Shown one piece after another: positions 1-8,365 of a stretch of DNA of 64,000 bases. Origin of the DNA: Kordia sp. SMS9. GTDB lineage: Bacteria; Bacteroidota; Bacteroidia; Flavobacteriales; Flavobacteriaceae. Position numbers and translations under genes: made by a program. The DNA lies in assembly GCF_003352465.1 (NCBI RefSeq), contig NZ_CP031153.1:2498987-2562986 (forward strand), in the 5' to 3' direction. How positions within the stretch are numbered: position 1 is the first letter of the stretch; each line of letters begins with the position of its first letter. Below the pieces are notes generated by a model. That model searched no databases. It saw only the letters and a program-made list of their open reading frames with translations, and was not told where the DNA came from.

Positions 1-1091
1 CCCATCATGCCTTTCGACATTCGCAATTTCATACCTGCCGATTCTACAAAGATGTGCACACTTCCTTTGTCCATCACCATTACCGATTCGCCGCCCATTT
101 CACCTTCCGAGTATTCGCTCATATCTGCTTTGATACCGATGTAGTCTGAATTTGGATTTAAGAGATAAGACATTTTGTAACTTCTGCCTTGGTTTGGCAC
201 TGAGATTTCTGTAACCGCTTCATACATAAATTGATACGTGCCTGGTGTTGCTGTGTCATTAGTATTTGGAGTGATGCTAAATCCTGAATCGGAATTGGAA
301 GTTGTTTCCGTATCTTTTGTTTTGCTTATGGTTTCTTCGTTCGTAAATTTTGGATCTTTTCCATTGATTTTACCACCTACGGAAGCTTCATAAAATGTTT
401 CAGAAAAATCATCGCTATTGGCTTCGCGGATGACTTTTCTTAATGAAGCATTTCCTGAAAAACTAACTTGTACCTTTTTTTCAGATAACTCTGTTACGCT
501 AATTCTCCCTTTCAGTACATCATAATTTTGATAATCGTCCGTAACTGCCCGTTTAAAATTATCGTCAGATTTCTTGTTATATGGTAATTGCGGATCGTAT
601 CCTAGTTGAAGTGTTGCTTCTTCAGGAATCTTGAAAGTATGTACGTTTGAGTTGTCATTTATTAAATCTTTATTTGTTTTAATAGTAATGTAAAACCCGT
701 CATAAATATCCGCTTCGTGCGACCACCAATTTCCAGAAATCGTATATCCTGTATTGGTTTTGAGAATTTTCATCTGACTTGCTTCCGTGATGTTTACATT
801 GCCATACGTTTGTGAATGGTTGATAGAAATATTGCCAAAATCTTTTCCTGTGGCTGTGGATAATTTATCTTTTTTTACCGTTGGTTTTCCTTGGTTTGGA
901 TTGTTTCTTCCTTCAATAGTATCATCAATTGTTTTGTCAACTTTCCTGTCAATTTTGTCAACGACTTTATTTTCAATGTTTTTTGCTTTTTCTTTTGCTT
1001 TCTGTTTTAATCTTTTAAATAATTGTGCATCAGCATTTTGAAAACACATCAGACAAATGATGAAGCAGAGTATGTGTAATTTTGATTTCAT
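1..1091 (-). CDS. Secreted protein with N-terminal coiled coil, C-terminus cut by window edge
   Basis: The reverse-strand frame is open from the ATG at 1089-1091 to the window edge, giving 363 complete codons. The N-terminus (MKSKLHILCFIICLMC, then a cleavable-looking NADAQ) is a signal peptide, so the protein is probably periplasmic or outer-membrane exposed. Residues of about 25-60 are rich in Lys, Glu and Asp and look like a charged helix or coiled coil. The rest is Ser/Thr/Asn-rich and beta-like. The visible end has a Met-rich stretch reminiscent of DUF4412-type flavobacterial secreted proteins, a weak likeness only. I do not recognise a function. It is transcribed divergently from the sigma factor at 1199, with about 107 bp between them. 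Confidence 0.8.
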   Translation of the reverse strand, partial: MKSKLHILCFIICLMCFQNADAQLFKRLKQKAKEKAKNIENKVVDKIDRKVDKTIDDTIEGRNNPNQGKPTVKKDKLSTATGKDFGNISINHSQTYGNVNITEASQMKILKTNTGYTISGNWWSHEADIYDGFYITIKTNKDLINDNSNVHTFKIPEEATLQLGYDPQLPYNKKSDDNFKRAVTDDYQNYDVLKGRISVTELSEKKVQVSFSGNASLRKVIREANSDDFSETFYEASVGGKINGKDPKFTNEETISKTKDTETTSNSDSGFSITPNTNDTATPGTYQFMYEAVTEISVPNQGRSYKMSYLLNPNSDYIGIKADMSEYSEGEMGGESVMVMDKGSVHIFVESAGMKLRMSKGMM

Positions 1092-1198
1092 GATAAATAC
1101 GTTTGTTTATCCTTTTGTATATTTAACAGGCTTAATATTAACAGCTACCCGAAAAAAATTTAGAATTATTGTTAATATTTTAATTTTTAAAACCACTA

Positions 1199-1744
1199 AT
1201 GAGTAGAAATAGCACAGATGCTGAGTTACAAGATTTATTACGATCTGATGATAAAAAGGCGCTTGAGACTATTTATGTAACGTACAAAAACGAGTTTTTG
1301 AATTATGCAAAAAAGTATGGTTTGGATGCGTATAACGCTACCGACATTTACCAAGATGCGATTATTGCCATGCATCATAATTTTGTGAATTCGCAATTGG
1401 TACTGACCTCAAGTTCTATAAAAACGTATCTGTTTGGTATTGGAAAGTTTAAGATTTTAAAAAAATTAAAAGAAGCAAAAACACTGATAAATGTTACTAC
1501 GGAAGAAGAAGCGTATGATGAAATTGCCATTGAAGAAACTACACCTTCCGAGCGTTCCATAACATTAAGTACATACTTGGATAGCATTTCTGAAAGCTGT
1601 AGAAAGGTGTTGGAATTGTTTTATTATCGGAATTTAACGGTGGAAGAAATTGTGCAATTGACCGATTATAAAGACGGAAATACCGTGCGAAGTCATAAAT
1701 CGAGATGTTTGAAACGTTTAAAAGTGTTGTTTAAAAAAGTATAA
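1199..1744 (+). CDS. ECF-type RNA polymerase sigma factor
   Basis: This 181-residue protein has the sigma-70 ECF layout. Region 2 is near residues 25-95 (GLDAYNATDIYQDAII, then TYLFGIGKFKILKKLK). Region 4, a helix-turn-helix, is near 125-178 (SCRKVLELFYYRNLTVEEI, then GNTVRSHKSRCLKRLK). It should direct RNA polymerase to a dedicated promoter set. The stop codon overlaps the start of the next gene by one base (TAATG), so the two are translationally coupled and the downstream product is a plausible anti-sigma partner. The protein has no extra sensory domain. Confidence 0.9.
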   Translation: MSRNSTDAELQDLLRSDDKKALETIYVTYKNEFLNYAKKYGLDAYNATDIYQDAIIAMHHNFVNSQLVLTSSSIKTYLFGIGKFKILKKLKEAKTLINVTTEEEAYDEIAIEETTPSERSITLSTYLDSISESCRKVLELFYYRNLTVEEIVQLTDYKDGNTVRSHKSRCLKRLKVLFKKV

Positions 1745-2475
1745 TGAATAAGGAAGAATTTATACAAGATTATATTGCCAATCGTTTATCTGTTGAAGAG
1801 AAAGCGCGCGCAGAAAAATTGTTACAGTCGGATGCTGAATTGCAAGAACTCTACGAGATGCATCAAGAAATGACTGCGGCTTTTAAATTATCAAATGATA
1901 AAGCCTTAAAAAAACGATTGCAAACGTTGGATGACAATAGGGAAGAAGAAGTCATTCCGCTTTCACCGCAAAAAAATAATTTTACTGTTATAAAACGTAT
2001 TGCCGTTGCGGCTGTTTTTATTGTGGGCGCTTTTTTTGCGATCAATCAATTTACGGGAAATGGTGATGTATTTGATGCGTATTTTGAAATTTGTCCCAAC
2101 ACCTATTTGCCTGTAACCAGAGGAACAACTTCGCAAGATGCACAATTTGAAGCTTTTACACTGTACGAAAGCAATGCTTTTCAGAGTGCAGAGATCGCTT
2201 TTGAGAAACTATTAAAAAATGAAGAAAATTCGAGTATTCGGTTTTATTATGCGATGTCATTGATGAATCAAGAGAAATACGAGTTGGCTTTGAACGAATT
2301 AAATTCACTTACGAACACCACTTTTGAGTATCAAGCAGAATCCTTATGGTATTCCGCGTTGATGCATCTCAAAAATAAAAATTCAGCAACAGCGAAAGAA
2401 CAGCTTCAAAAACTACAAAAGCTGAATTCGGACTACAAACAAAAAGAAATTATGGCAATTTTAGAGAAATTATAA
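1744..2475 (+). CDS. Single-TM protein with TPR-like C-terminus, possible anti-sigma factor
   Basis: The 243 residues start with a short acidic helical N-terminus (MNKEEFIQDYIANRLSVEEK) like that of zinc-less anti-sigma proteins. One membrane segment follows near residues 80-100 (IAVAAVFIVGAFFAINQF). The outer part carries two or three TPR-like helical pairs (for example the ALNELNSLTNTTFEYQAES area). The inside-sigma-binding / outside-TPR arrangement and the one-base overlap with the sigma gene suggest it restrains that sigma factor from the inner membrane. That role is inferred from context; no canonical anti-sigma motif such as ZAS is present. Confidence 0.75.
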   Translation: MNKEEFIQDYIANRLSVEEKARAEKLLQSDAELQELYEMHQEMTAAFKLSNDKALKKRLQTLDDNREEEVIPLSPQKNNFTVIKRIAVAAVFIVGAFFAINQFTGNGDVFDAYFEICPNTYLPVTRGTTSQDAQFEAFTLYESNAFQSAEIAFEKLLKNEENSSIRFYYAMSLMNQEKYELALNELNSLTNTTFEYQAESLWYSALMHLKNKNSATAKEQLQKLQKLNSDYKQKEIMAILEKL

Positions 2476-2509
2476 AAGCGAGACTTCTTGTAGAAAGAAA
2501 TCTCGCTTT
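2475..2509. terminator. Bidirectional hairpin terminator between convergent genes
   Basis: An inverted repeat (AAAGCGAGA at 2475-2483 and TCTCGCTTT at 2501-2509) lies between the convergent genes ending at 2475 (+) and 2531 (-). It is T-rich on the plus side shortly after. Confidence 0.7.
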
Positions 2510-2530
2510 GTGTTCATTTTTAATTGTCAA

Positions 2531-4351
2531 TTAGTAATCTCGAATAATGTAGGCTTCCCCAGTAATAGTTCGTGTTGTTCCAAATCGGTCTATATAATTT
2601 CCTGTAAATTCAATTTCCATGAAGGCGCCAACTCCGCCAACATTGAGTATTGTAAATTGAATTGCACCTGGAATTCCAACTGTTGCCACAGGATCAATAC
2701 CATTAACGTCTCCTAATACTTCCATAGCTAATGCAGGTGGACCAGCCATATTTGTATCAAAAGGATACGTACCTGGTGTTATGGTATTTCCAAAAATGTA
2801 CGTTCCGCTGGTCGGTGATTGCGCACCTAAGTTAATAAAACTTGGTGTTTGTACTCCTCCTCCAGGATTTATAATGTTGTATTGTAACGGCCCAGCATTT
2901 ACGCTAAATCGGATGAATTCTGTTGGTGTTCCACCACAAGCAACTAGGTTTGCTGTTGCAGTTGGATTTGCTATTGCTGCTGTAGTAACAATAGTTTGCC
3001 CTGTTGCATTATCAAGTCCATCCATTACAATCGTAATAGGAATAGAACAAGCAACCGCAGTGTAACTATGTGTTCCTGTTGTTACTGTGGCAAATCCTAA
3101 TGTTTGTCCTCCTGTATCTTTGTAAATCACGTATCCATTGGTTACTAGAGCACCACTACAATTTACTACAGTTCCTGAAACATTTACAGGTACCGTTGAC
3201 AAAGTAGCTGGAAGTGTTAAGGAAGTTGCTCCAGTATACGGTCCATAAGTTCCTGTAGAAACTACGGTACCGCATGGATCTGTAACTGTAATGGTTAATA
3301 CTTGTCCACTTGGAATTTTTCCACTTACGACACCACTTGCATTGGTAACGGCACTTCTTGAAAAAGTACTGTATGAAATGGTTACGGTCATCCCAGATAA
3401 TGGTGTAGTTGTTCCCGATTGCACAACAGTGGCATCAAAATTTACTACAGGAAATGGTGCATCGCAATTCCAGAATGAAAAATGGGTTACTTGTGCTACA
3501 AAGTGCGTTCCGTTGTTGATAGCTACTCCTTCTTCTACCCAAACTCCTGAATTTTCATCAAAGGACCATGTTGGTATTGAACCTGGCGCCGCTCCCATTT
3601 GGCTAGGATGAATTGGAATTTCAATTTGTGCAGGATTTGTAATTTGTAATTTTTCTCCAGCACTTCCTCTCATTTCTACACTGATCATTCCATACGAACC
3701 TAAAGCAACTTCTTGATAATTGGCGTCAATTCCATACAATTCTCCAGGCATGGTATTAGCAGTATCTTCCGATAAAGGATCTAAATAGTTTGCAGTAACG
3801 TAGACATTACCATTGTATGGATTTCCGTTTTCATCCATGAAACCACCATTAAAGCGAATGTATGTTTCACCAATTTCTTCTGAATTAATGGATATTTCGC
3901 CACCATCAGATGTAATTACTTGCGCATTACCTAAACTGAATAGTTTGATAGTAAATGAATTAGATCCCGTAGGTACCATAACACGCGATCCGTTGGAGTA
4001 TCCTTGTGCAGATGCTTGTGCGTAGGCAAAGTTTTGGTTTACAATGACATTGATAAAGGATACGATACCATTTGCATCTGTAACTTCTTGTTGTCCACCC
4101 AAGGTTACCGTAGCGCCTATAATCGGCTGATTGTCTTCATCAATGACTCTACCTATAAAATTTCCTTCTACTTCTCTTCCTTTGTACTCTCTGAGCGCTC
4201 TTTCAATGCGTTCTGAGTCTGCATTTTCGGCTTTTTGTGTGGTAGTAGCAGTTACGGCGTCTTGCGGTATTTGCTCTTCTTTTTGGCAGGCAAGTATGGT
4301 CACTAAGATTAAGGTACATAGCGCCAAATACTTTTTAAAATTTTTTTTCAT
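2531..4351 (-). CDS. Large outer-surface lipoprotein with carboxypeptidase-regulatory-like domain
   Basis: This 606-residue protein starts with a type II signal peptide and lipobox (TILAC, Cys22). The acidic QKEEQ that follows resembles the lipoprotein export signal that sends Bacteroidota lipoproteins to the cell surface. A carboxypeptidase-regulatory-like beta sandwich lies near residues 63-125 (GRVIDEDNQPIIGATV). Further Thr/Gly/Ser-rich beta repeats follow, with Ig-like or CNA-B-like character. No catalytic residues are evident. The likely role is structural or substrate binding at the surface. It lies just outside the left boundary of the proposed integrative element. Confidence 0.8.
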   Translation of the reverse strand: MKKNFKKYLALCTLILVTILACQKEEQIPQDAVTATTTQKAENADSERIERALREYKGREVEGNFIGRVIDEDNQPIIGATVTLGGQQEVTDANGIVSFINVIVNQNFAYAQASAQGYSNGSRVMVPTGSNSFTIKLFSLGNAQVITSDGGEISINSEEIGETYIRFNGGFMDENGNPYNGNVYVTANYLDPLSEDTANTMPGELYGIDANYQEVALGSYGMISVEMRGSAGEKLQITNPAQIEIPIHPSQMGAAPGSIPTWSFDENSGVWVEEGVAINNGTHFVAQVTHFSFWNCDAPFPVVNFDATVVQSGTTTPLSGMTVTISYSTFSRSAVTNASGVVSGKIPSGQVLTITVTDPCGTVVSTGTYGPYTGATSLTLPATLSTVPVNVSGTVVNCSGALVTNGYVIYKDTGGQTLGFATVTTGTHSYTAVACSIPITIVMDGLDNATGQTIVTTAAIANPTATANLVACGGTPTEFIRFSVNAGPLQYNIINPGGGVQTPSFINLGAQSPTSGTYIFGNTITPGTYPFDTNMAGPPALAMEVLGDVNGIDPVATVGIPGAIQFTILNVGGVGAFMEIEFTGNYIDRFGTTRTITGEAYIIRDY

Positions 4352-4702
4352 GGTGTATTGGTGTTGATTAAATAATTCCTACTCTATTAAAGCTTTTCGG
4401 AATTCGCTTACGCGATACAACCATTAGAAATTGGGGAAAGGTATTATTGTAAAATAGAGTGCAAAAAGTGTGGTATAAAAGTAGGTAAGGTGTAAGTATC
4501 CATATTTTTGTATCTTTTTAAACAATAATTAAGTAATTAAAAACTTACTATAAATATACGTAATTATGTAAGAAAAGTTTTAAGTAAAACACTTACAATG
4601 TTTACTGTTTAAACGGATTTATGAACACGGAGTACTTTTGTTAGTTTTTATGAATTAGTTGAATAAACTTTCATACAAAATAGAAAGTTAAGAAATGTAG
4701 AA

Positions 4703-4726
4703 ACAAGAAAGGCGAGTAACCAACTC
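4703..4726 (+). repeat. Left 24-bp direct repeat, candidate attL
   Basis: These 24 bases, beginning ACAAGAAAGG and ending ACCAACTC, recur exactly at 32191-32214 in the same orientation. At the right copy they continue into a full palindrome (AAGGCGAG...CTCGCCTT); here they run instead into A/T-rich DNA. This is what is expected where an integrated element separates a core site from its right flank. Alternatively it may be one member of a dispersed hairpin family. Confidence 0.6.
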
Positions 4727-4730
4727 AATT

Positions 4731-4771
4731 TTAAAATTTAAAATACTGAAAATCAATATTTTAAATTTTAA
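4731..4771. repeat. 15-bp inverted repeat beside candidate attL
   Basis: TTAAAATTTAAAATA (4731-4745) is perfectly repeated in inverted orientation at 4757-4771, with an 11-base loop. It lies four bases inside the left direct repeat, so it could be an integrase arm site or simply a hairpin. A related sequence recurs at about 5229-5245. Confidence 0.5.
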
Positions 4772-5030
4772 CTTTAAGCTGTTTTAAGCACAAAACGTAT
4801 TCATTTTTGTATTCAGTTTTACTATTAATAGATTATAAAATTATTAAAAAAGGATGAAAAGAGAAGTATCTATTTTCTTTTTTATAATTTTTTACCAAAA
4901 CAAAACTAAGTTTAAGTAATTACGGAAAGCCGTAAAATTCAGAAATACTTTATGTATAACTTACCAACAATTAAAAGTGCTGAATAGTAGCCAAAAATCA
5001 AATTCTATTTTGATTATTCATCACCAAATT

Positions 5031-5192
5031 ATACCAATTAAACTATACAATGCGACTTTAGAGGCGAAGTTGCTTTGATCTCATAGAACGCCGTGAATAT
5101 TTTGCATAGCCGTAGCTACGGAAAATAGTCGCAAGGAATTAGGAGACCAAATGAACGAGTTTATATATTGTATTGTATAGTTTAATTGGTAT
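5031..5192. repeat. MITE-like palindromic element with 21-bp terminal inverted repeats
   Basis: A perfect 21-bp inverted repeat (starts ATACCAATTAAACTATACAA, 5031-5051; mate 5172-5192) encloses about 120 bp that contains a second palindrome (CCGTAGCTACGG, flanked by TATTTT and AAAATA). It has no coding capacity. The size and structure fit a miniature inverted-repeat element. No target-site duplication is obvious at its edges. Confidence 0.6.
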
Positions 5193-5395
5193 GAATCTCC
5201 AAACTTCAGAAGACATAATAAGAATTCAATTTCAAAATTTAAAATACCCAATAGTAGAAGGTTATATTTCTAAAATTTGAAATTATGCTAAAACCGTAAT
5301 TCAATTACTTTTAAAACATAAAATTATGTATAATACATTAAAAGTTATGTTTTATAAATAAAATAATAGTACTTTCACAACTCAAAACAAAGTTT

Positions 5396-5441
5396 TTTCC
5401 TCTTAAATAGTAGGTTTTAAACTATTATTTTTAAGAGGAAA
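5396..5441. promoter_or_regulatory. Strong hairpin upstream of the toxin lipoprotein gene
   Basis: TTTCCTCTTAAA (5396-5407) pairs with TTTAAGAGGAAA (5430-5441), and the loop can extend the stem through AGTAG and CTATT. It lies about 130 bp before the toxin gene start. It may be a terminator, an attenuator or the binding site of a dimeric regulator. Confidence 0.45.
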
Positions 5442-5529
5442 CCTTGTTGATAATTTAAGTTTTTCTGAAATATCTAAATCTATATTCTCCCCAAATCTAA
5501 ATGATAGATACTAAAAAAACTCAAACTCC

Positions 5530-5560
5530 TTTGATTGTATTGCTACGATTATTAATTATT
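5530..5560 (+). promoter_or_regulatory. Candidate Bacteroidota promoter for the toxin gene
   Basis: TTTG (5530-5533), a 19-base spacer and TAATTATT (5553-5560) give the Bacteroidota layout, with an imperfect -7 box. The box ends 13 bases before the ATG at 5574, so the leader would be very short. Confidence 0.35.
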
Positions 5561-5573
5561 TAAAGTAAAAATT

Positions 5574-7541
5574 ATGAAGCAAAAATTTGCAAACTATTTC
5601 AAACTAGGAATCCTTCTTGTAGGACTTTCTTTATTTCTACAAGGCTGTCAAGATGACGATCAGCTTGTTGTTCAAAACGAACATTCTCATCTGCAAAAAG
5701 GGAGAATTGAAAACTACAGTAAGCTCAACTCTTTTGTAGAAAAAATTAAAAAGAAATCAGACACCATAACTGATGGCAAAACAACATCTTTAGAACAAAT
5801 AAACGGTTTTGATATCCTCTACAATCAAGACATGTTTATACAGGACGAGAATGGTCTTACTACCTTTTCTATTCCAATTTACAAACACAACCAAGAGGGG
5901 AAAACATTTAGCAACCTTATCGTAAAATTCAGTGACACTGCACCAACAGAAGCATTTATTTTAAATTATTATCCAACGGATGCGTATATGGATGCAGCAG
6001 CTGTTGATGAGCAAACACCGTTTGCAGGGAAAATAAATTCAGAGCCCGTGAGTTATGACGGTAGTCTTGATCACATAAAAAGTTTGGGAGAAGACTGCAC
6101 AACAATTATCGTAAAATATTGCAATTTTGGTGAAGAAGATGGTGGTGTACATTTAGGTGGACAAAATTGTACGGTCGGTTATTATTGGTTTGAAACCTAT
6201 ACCTTATGTCCCGATGATGAACCTAGTTTAGTGGATACGCCATCATCACCAGGAGGTAGTGGAACAGAATCTACAACGAATCCTATTGATTATTCAAATG
6301 CAGGAACTAGTTCTAACACTACTTCTATAACTACACAAAACCCTGTGGTTGTACCAAATGTGCCAGACATTTATAATGATCTTGGTATTGACATCCCATT
6401 AGAAATGTTAGAATGGGTAAACAGACCAGAAAATGAAGACTTTAAGCAGGAAATAAAAGATTTACTAAATGAGGAAGATCCAATAAATAGAAAAGAACTT
6501 GAAGCATATTTATTGATAAAGTCTGAAACATCAGATACTCCGTGGCAAGATTATTCGGGAACTTTTAGAAATGTTACATCCTTACCATATTCACAAATTC
6601 GACATGAAATTGATAATGTTAAAGGGTATACATATACTGAATACAAACTTAACAATGGTGATACAATTTTAGATGGGGATTTCGCGCAAACAATTACGAA
6701 CGGTGTTTCTCATACTGCCGAACCATTACCTATAATTTTTTACAATAGTAAAGAAGACAAAAGATTATTTGAAATTCCGCATCCATATAACAACTACCCT
6801 AGTGTTGATCTAAATCAATTATGGACAAACTTTTGGGTGGCAGTACAAACAGGTATTCGTTATTGTACACCGTTAGAAGATGTTGTTATTCTTATTGAAG
6901 GAAAAGATTTTGATGGCGCTGAACAAAGTAGAGCGGTTGCAGGATTATCTATACTAATTGACAATACACCTTTTGGGAAAGTATTCAAAATTATAAGAAG
7001 AGCAGGTACAGTGATTAGTACCGCCACACCAGTTGTAAGAAGGTATGCTACGAATGTTTACAAAACTCAAAGAAAACTAGTTAAGAAACATAAACCCGAT
7101 ATAGCGACAGCATCTAATACAAGGAAAGGAAATTGGTCAGAAATGGGAACTGATGTTGATTTAATTGGTAAAGGTTATGAAGATTTACACGTTGATAGAA
7201 TTACTGATATTGATTTGCCTTCGGCATCAAGTCGCGGTATAGATCACGTTTTCAAAAATCCAGAAACAGGGCAATACATAATAGTAGAGTCTAAATACAC
7301 TGGTTCATCTTCATTGAGCACACTGGCAGACGGTACAAGGCAAATGAGTGATGCTTGGATTTTAGGAAATAATAGACTATTTGAAGCTGTTGGTGAAAAT
7401 CCAAATTTATACAATAATATTATTAATGATGGTTATGAAAGAGTACTTGCAAAAGTATCCCCAGATGGTTCTATCGTATATAAAAAAATAAATGCTGATG
7501 GATATGTTATTACAGGAGATGCAGGAGATTTCACACCTTAA
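5574..7541 (+). CDS. Surface lipoprotein with C-terminal PoNe-like PD-(D/E)xK DNase toxin domain
   Basis: This 655-residue protein starts with a lipoprotein signal (LFLQGC, Cys25) followed by QDDDQ, an acidic Bacteroidota surface-export signal. Residues of about 45-190 form a Cys-containing folded domain, about 220-265 a Ser/Thr/Pro/Asn-rich linker, and about 270-500 a mostly helical middle region. The C-terminal 120 residues look like a restriction-fold nuclease: Asp557 (GIDHVF), then Glu572-x-Lys574 (IIVESKY), then a conserved-looking RQMSDAW (589-595). This is the PD-(D/E)xK pattern of polymorphic DNase toxins of the PoNe type. The next gene carries the matching DUF1911 immunity family, which strongly supports a toxin role. 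Delivery as a surface-anchored lipoprotein, rather than by a T6SS or T7SS adaptor, is the unusual point. No such adaptor domain is seen. Confidence 0.75.
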   Translation: MKQKFANYFKLGILLVGLSLFLQGCQDDDQLVVQNEHSHLQKGRIENYSKLNSFVEKIKKKSDTITDGKTTSLEQINGFDILYNQDMFIQDENGLTTFSIPIYKHNQEGKTFSNLIVKFSDTAPTEAFILNYYPTDAYMDAAAVDEQTPFAGKINSEPVSYDGSLDHIKSLGEDCTTIIVKYCNFGEEDGGVHLGGQNCTVGYYWFETYTLCPDDEPSLVDTPSSPGGSGTESTTNPIDYSNAGTSSNTTSITTQNPVVVPNVPDIYNDLGIDIPLEMLEWVNRPENEDFKQEIKDLLNEEDPINRKELEAYLLIKSETSDTPWQDYSGTFRNVTSLPYSQIRHEIDNVKGYTYTEYKLNNGDTILDGDFAQTITNGVSHTAEPLPIIFYNSKEDKRLFEIPHPYNNYPSVDLNQLWTNFWVAVQTGIRYCTPLEDVVILIEGKDFDGAEQSRAVAGLSILIDNTPFGKVFKIIRRAGTVISTATPVVRRYATNVYKTQRKLVKKHKPDIATASNTRKGNWSEMGTDVDLIGKGYEDLHVDRITDIDLPSASSRGIDHVFKNPETGQYIIVESKYTGSSSLSTLADGTRQMSDAWILGNNRLFEAVGENPNLYNNIINDGYERVLAKVSPDGSIVYKKINADGYVITGDAGDFTP

Positions 7542-7560
7542 ATTTAATTATATTTGTTTG

Positions 7561-8316
7561 ATGAATGATAAATTAAATATTGAAAATCTGTTCAGTCTAA
7601 AGAAAGATTTTATAAGAATAATAGAAGAAACAGAAGAGAAATTAAGAAGCAATCTCATTTCTTCGGATAGAATTAAAACAGTCAAGAGAGTACAAGTTGT
7701 TAAATATATAAACGTATTTAATTTTTCATATTGTATTAAATCTGATAACACTTTTTTGAAAGAAAAATTAGAAGAACTTCTTGTAAGATTACCTAATTAT
7801 TGGATTCAAGAAAAAGTAAAAGTTCATCATGGAAGAAAAAGAATTGAATTAAATCAATACTATTTAGATGCGTACCATCAAATGTTGACTATTATTTCTT
7901 TATGTATTCTATTAGATATTTCAAAAGAAAAATTTTCTCCCATAGTTGAACTTATTGACAGAGACAACGTGAAAGATTTCCTTTATGAAAATCTTATAAG
8001 GTATCATTTTCCAAATCGAAAAGTGATAAAAGAAGAATCTTATTCTAAATTTTTGGCTATTCCAAAAATGAATAAACGGATAGTTAATATTTTAGATGAA
8101 GACGACAAAACTACTTTGATAAAAAGTATAAAGTCATATTTGGATAAATATTGGTATAAGGTTCATAAGGATTTTTCATGGTATAACAGTCATATCAATC
8201 ATCCTAACTCCTTTTATGGCTATTGGGCATTTGAAGTGGCGGCTATTGTCAAAATTAAAGGTTTGGATGATAGTTCCTTTAAGGACAATACATATTATCC
8301 TGATAGATTAGTATAA
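7561..8316 (+). CDS. DUF1911-type (PoNi-like) immunity protein
   Basis: The 251-residue product is charged, helical and cytoplasmic. Its C-terminus carries the DUF1911 signature (FYGYWAFEVAAIVKIKGLDD followed by SSFKDNTYYPDRLV). DUF1910/DUF1911 proteins are the known immunity partners of PoNe DNase toxins; they bind and block the nuclease. The gene starts 19 bases after the toxin stop. An in-frame upstream ATG at 7492 would overlap the toxin gene and add 23 hydrophobic residues. I prefer the ATG at 7561 because it gives a normal soluble N-terminus (MNDKLNIENL). Confidence 0.8.
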   Translation: MNDKLNIENLFSLKKDFIRIIEETEEKLRSNLISSDRIKTVKRVQVVKYINVFNFSYCIKSDNTFLKEKLEELLVRLPNYWIQEKVKVHHGRKRIELNQYYLDAYHQMLTIISLCILLDISKEKFSPIVELIDRDNVKDFLYENLIRYHFPNRKVIKEESYSKFLAIPKMNKRIVNILDEDDKTTLIKSIKSYLDKYWYKVHKDFSWYNSHINHPNSFYGYWAFEVAAIVKIKGLDDSSFKDNTYYPDRLV

Positions 8317-8327
8317 ATTATAAACAT

Positions 8328-8353
8328 GAGCGTTGTGATTGTTTACAACGCTC
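8328..8353 (+). terminator. Hairpin after the immunity gene
   Basis: GAGCGTTGT (8328-8336) pairs with ACAACGCTC (8345-8353). There is no U-run, so it could be a weak terminator or an mRNA 3' stabiliser separating the toxin/immunity pair from the next gene. Confidence 0.45.
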
Positions 8354-8365
8354 ACAACTTACTAT

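Larger units (their letters stand above)
4352..5573. other. 1.2 kb AT-rich intergenic region holding the element's left boundary
   Basis: I see no convincing gene here. The region contains the left 24-bp direct repeat (4703-4726), a 15-bp inverted repeat right after it (4731-4745 with 4757-4771), a weaker similar one near 5230-5290, a MITE-like palindromic unit (5031-5192), a hairpin (5396-5441) and a candidate promoter for the toxin gene. All are listed separately. Confidence 0.6.

Noticed and set aside
787..1041. Plus-strand ORF of 84 codons
   Set aside because: It is the shadow of the secreted-protein gene on the minus strand, which has a proper signal peptide.
2781..4367. Several plus-strand ORFs of 65-110 codons
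   Set aside because: All lie antisense to the 606-residue lipoprotein gene and have no protein-like features.
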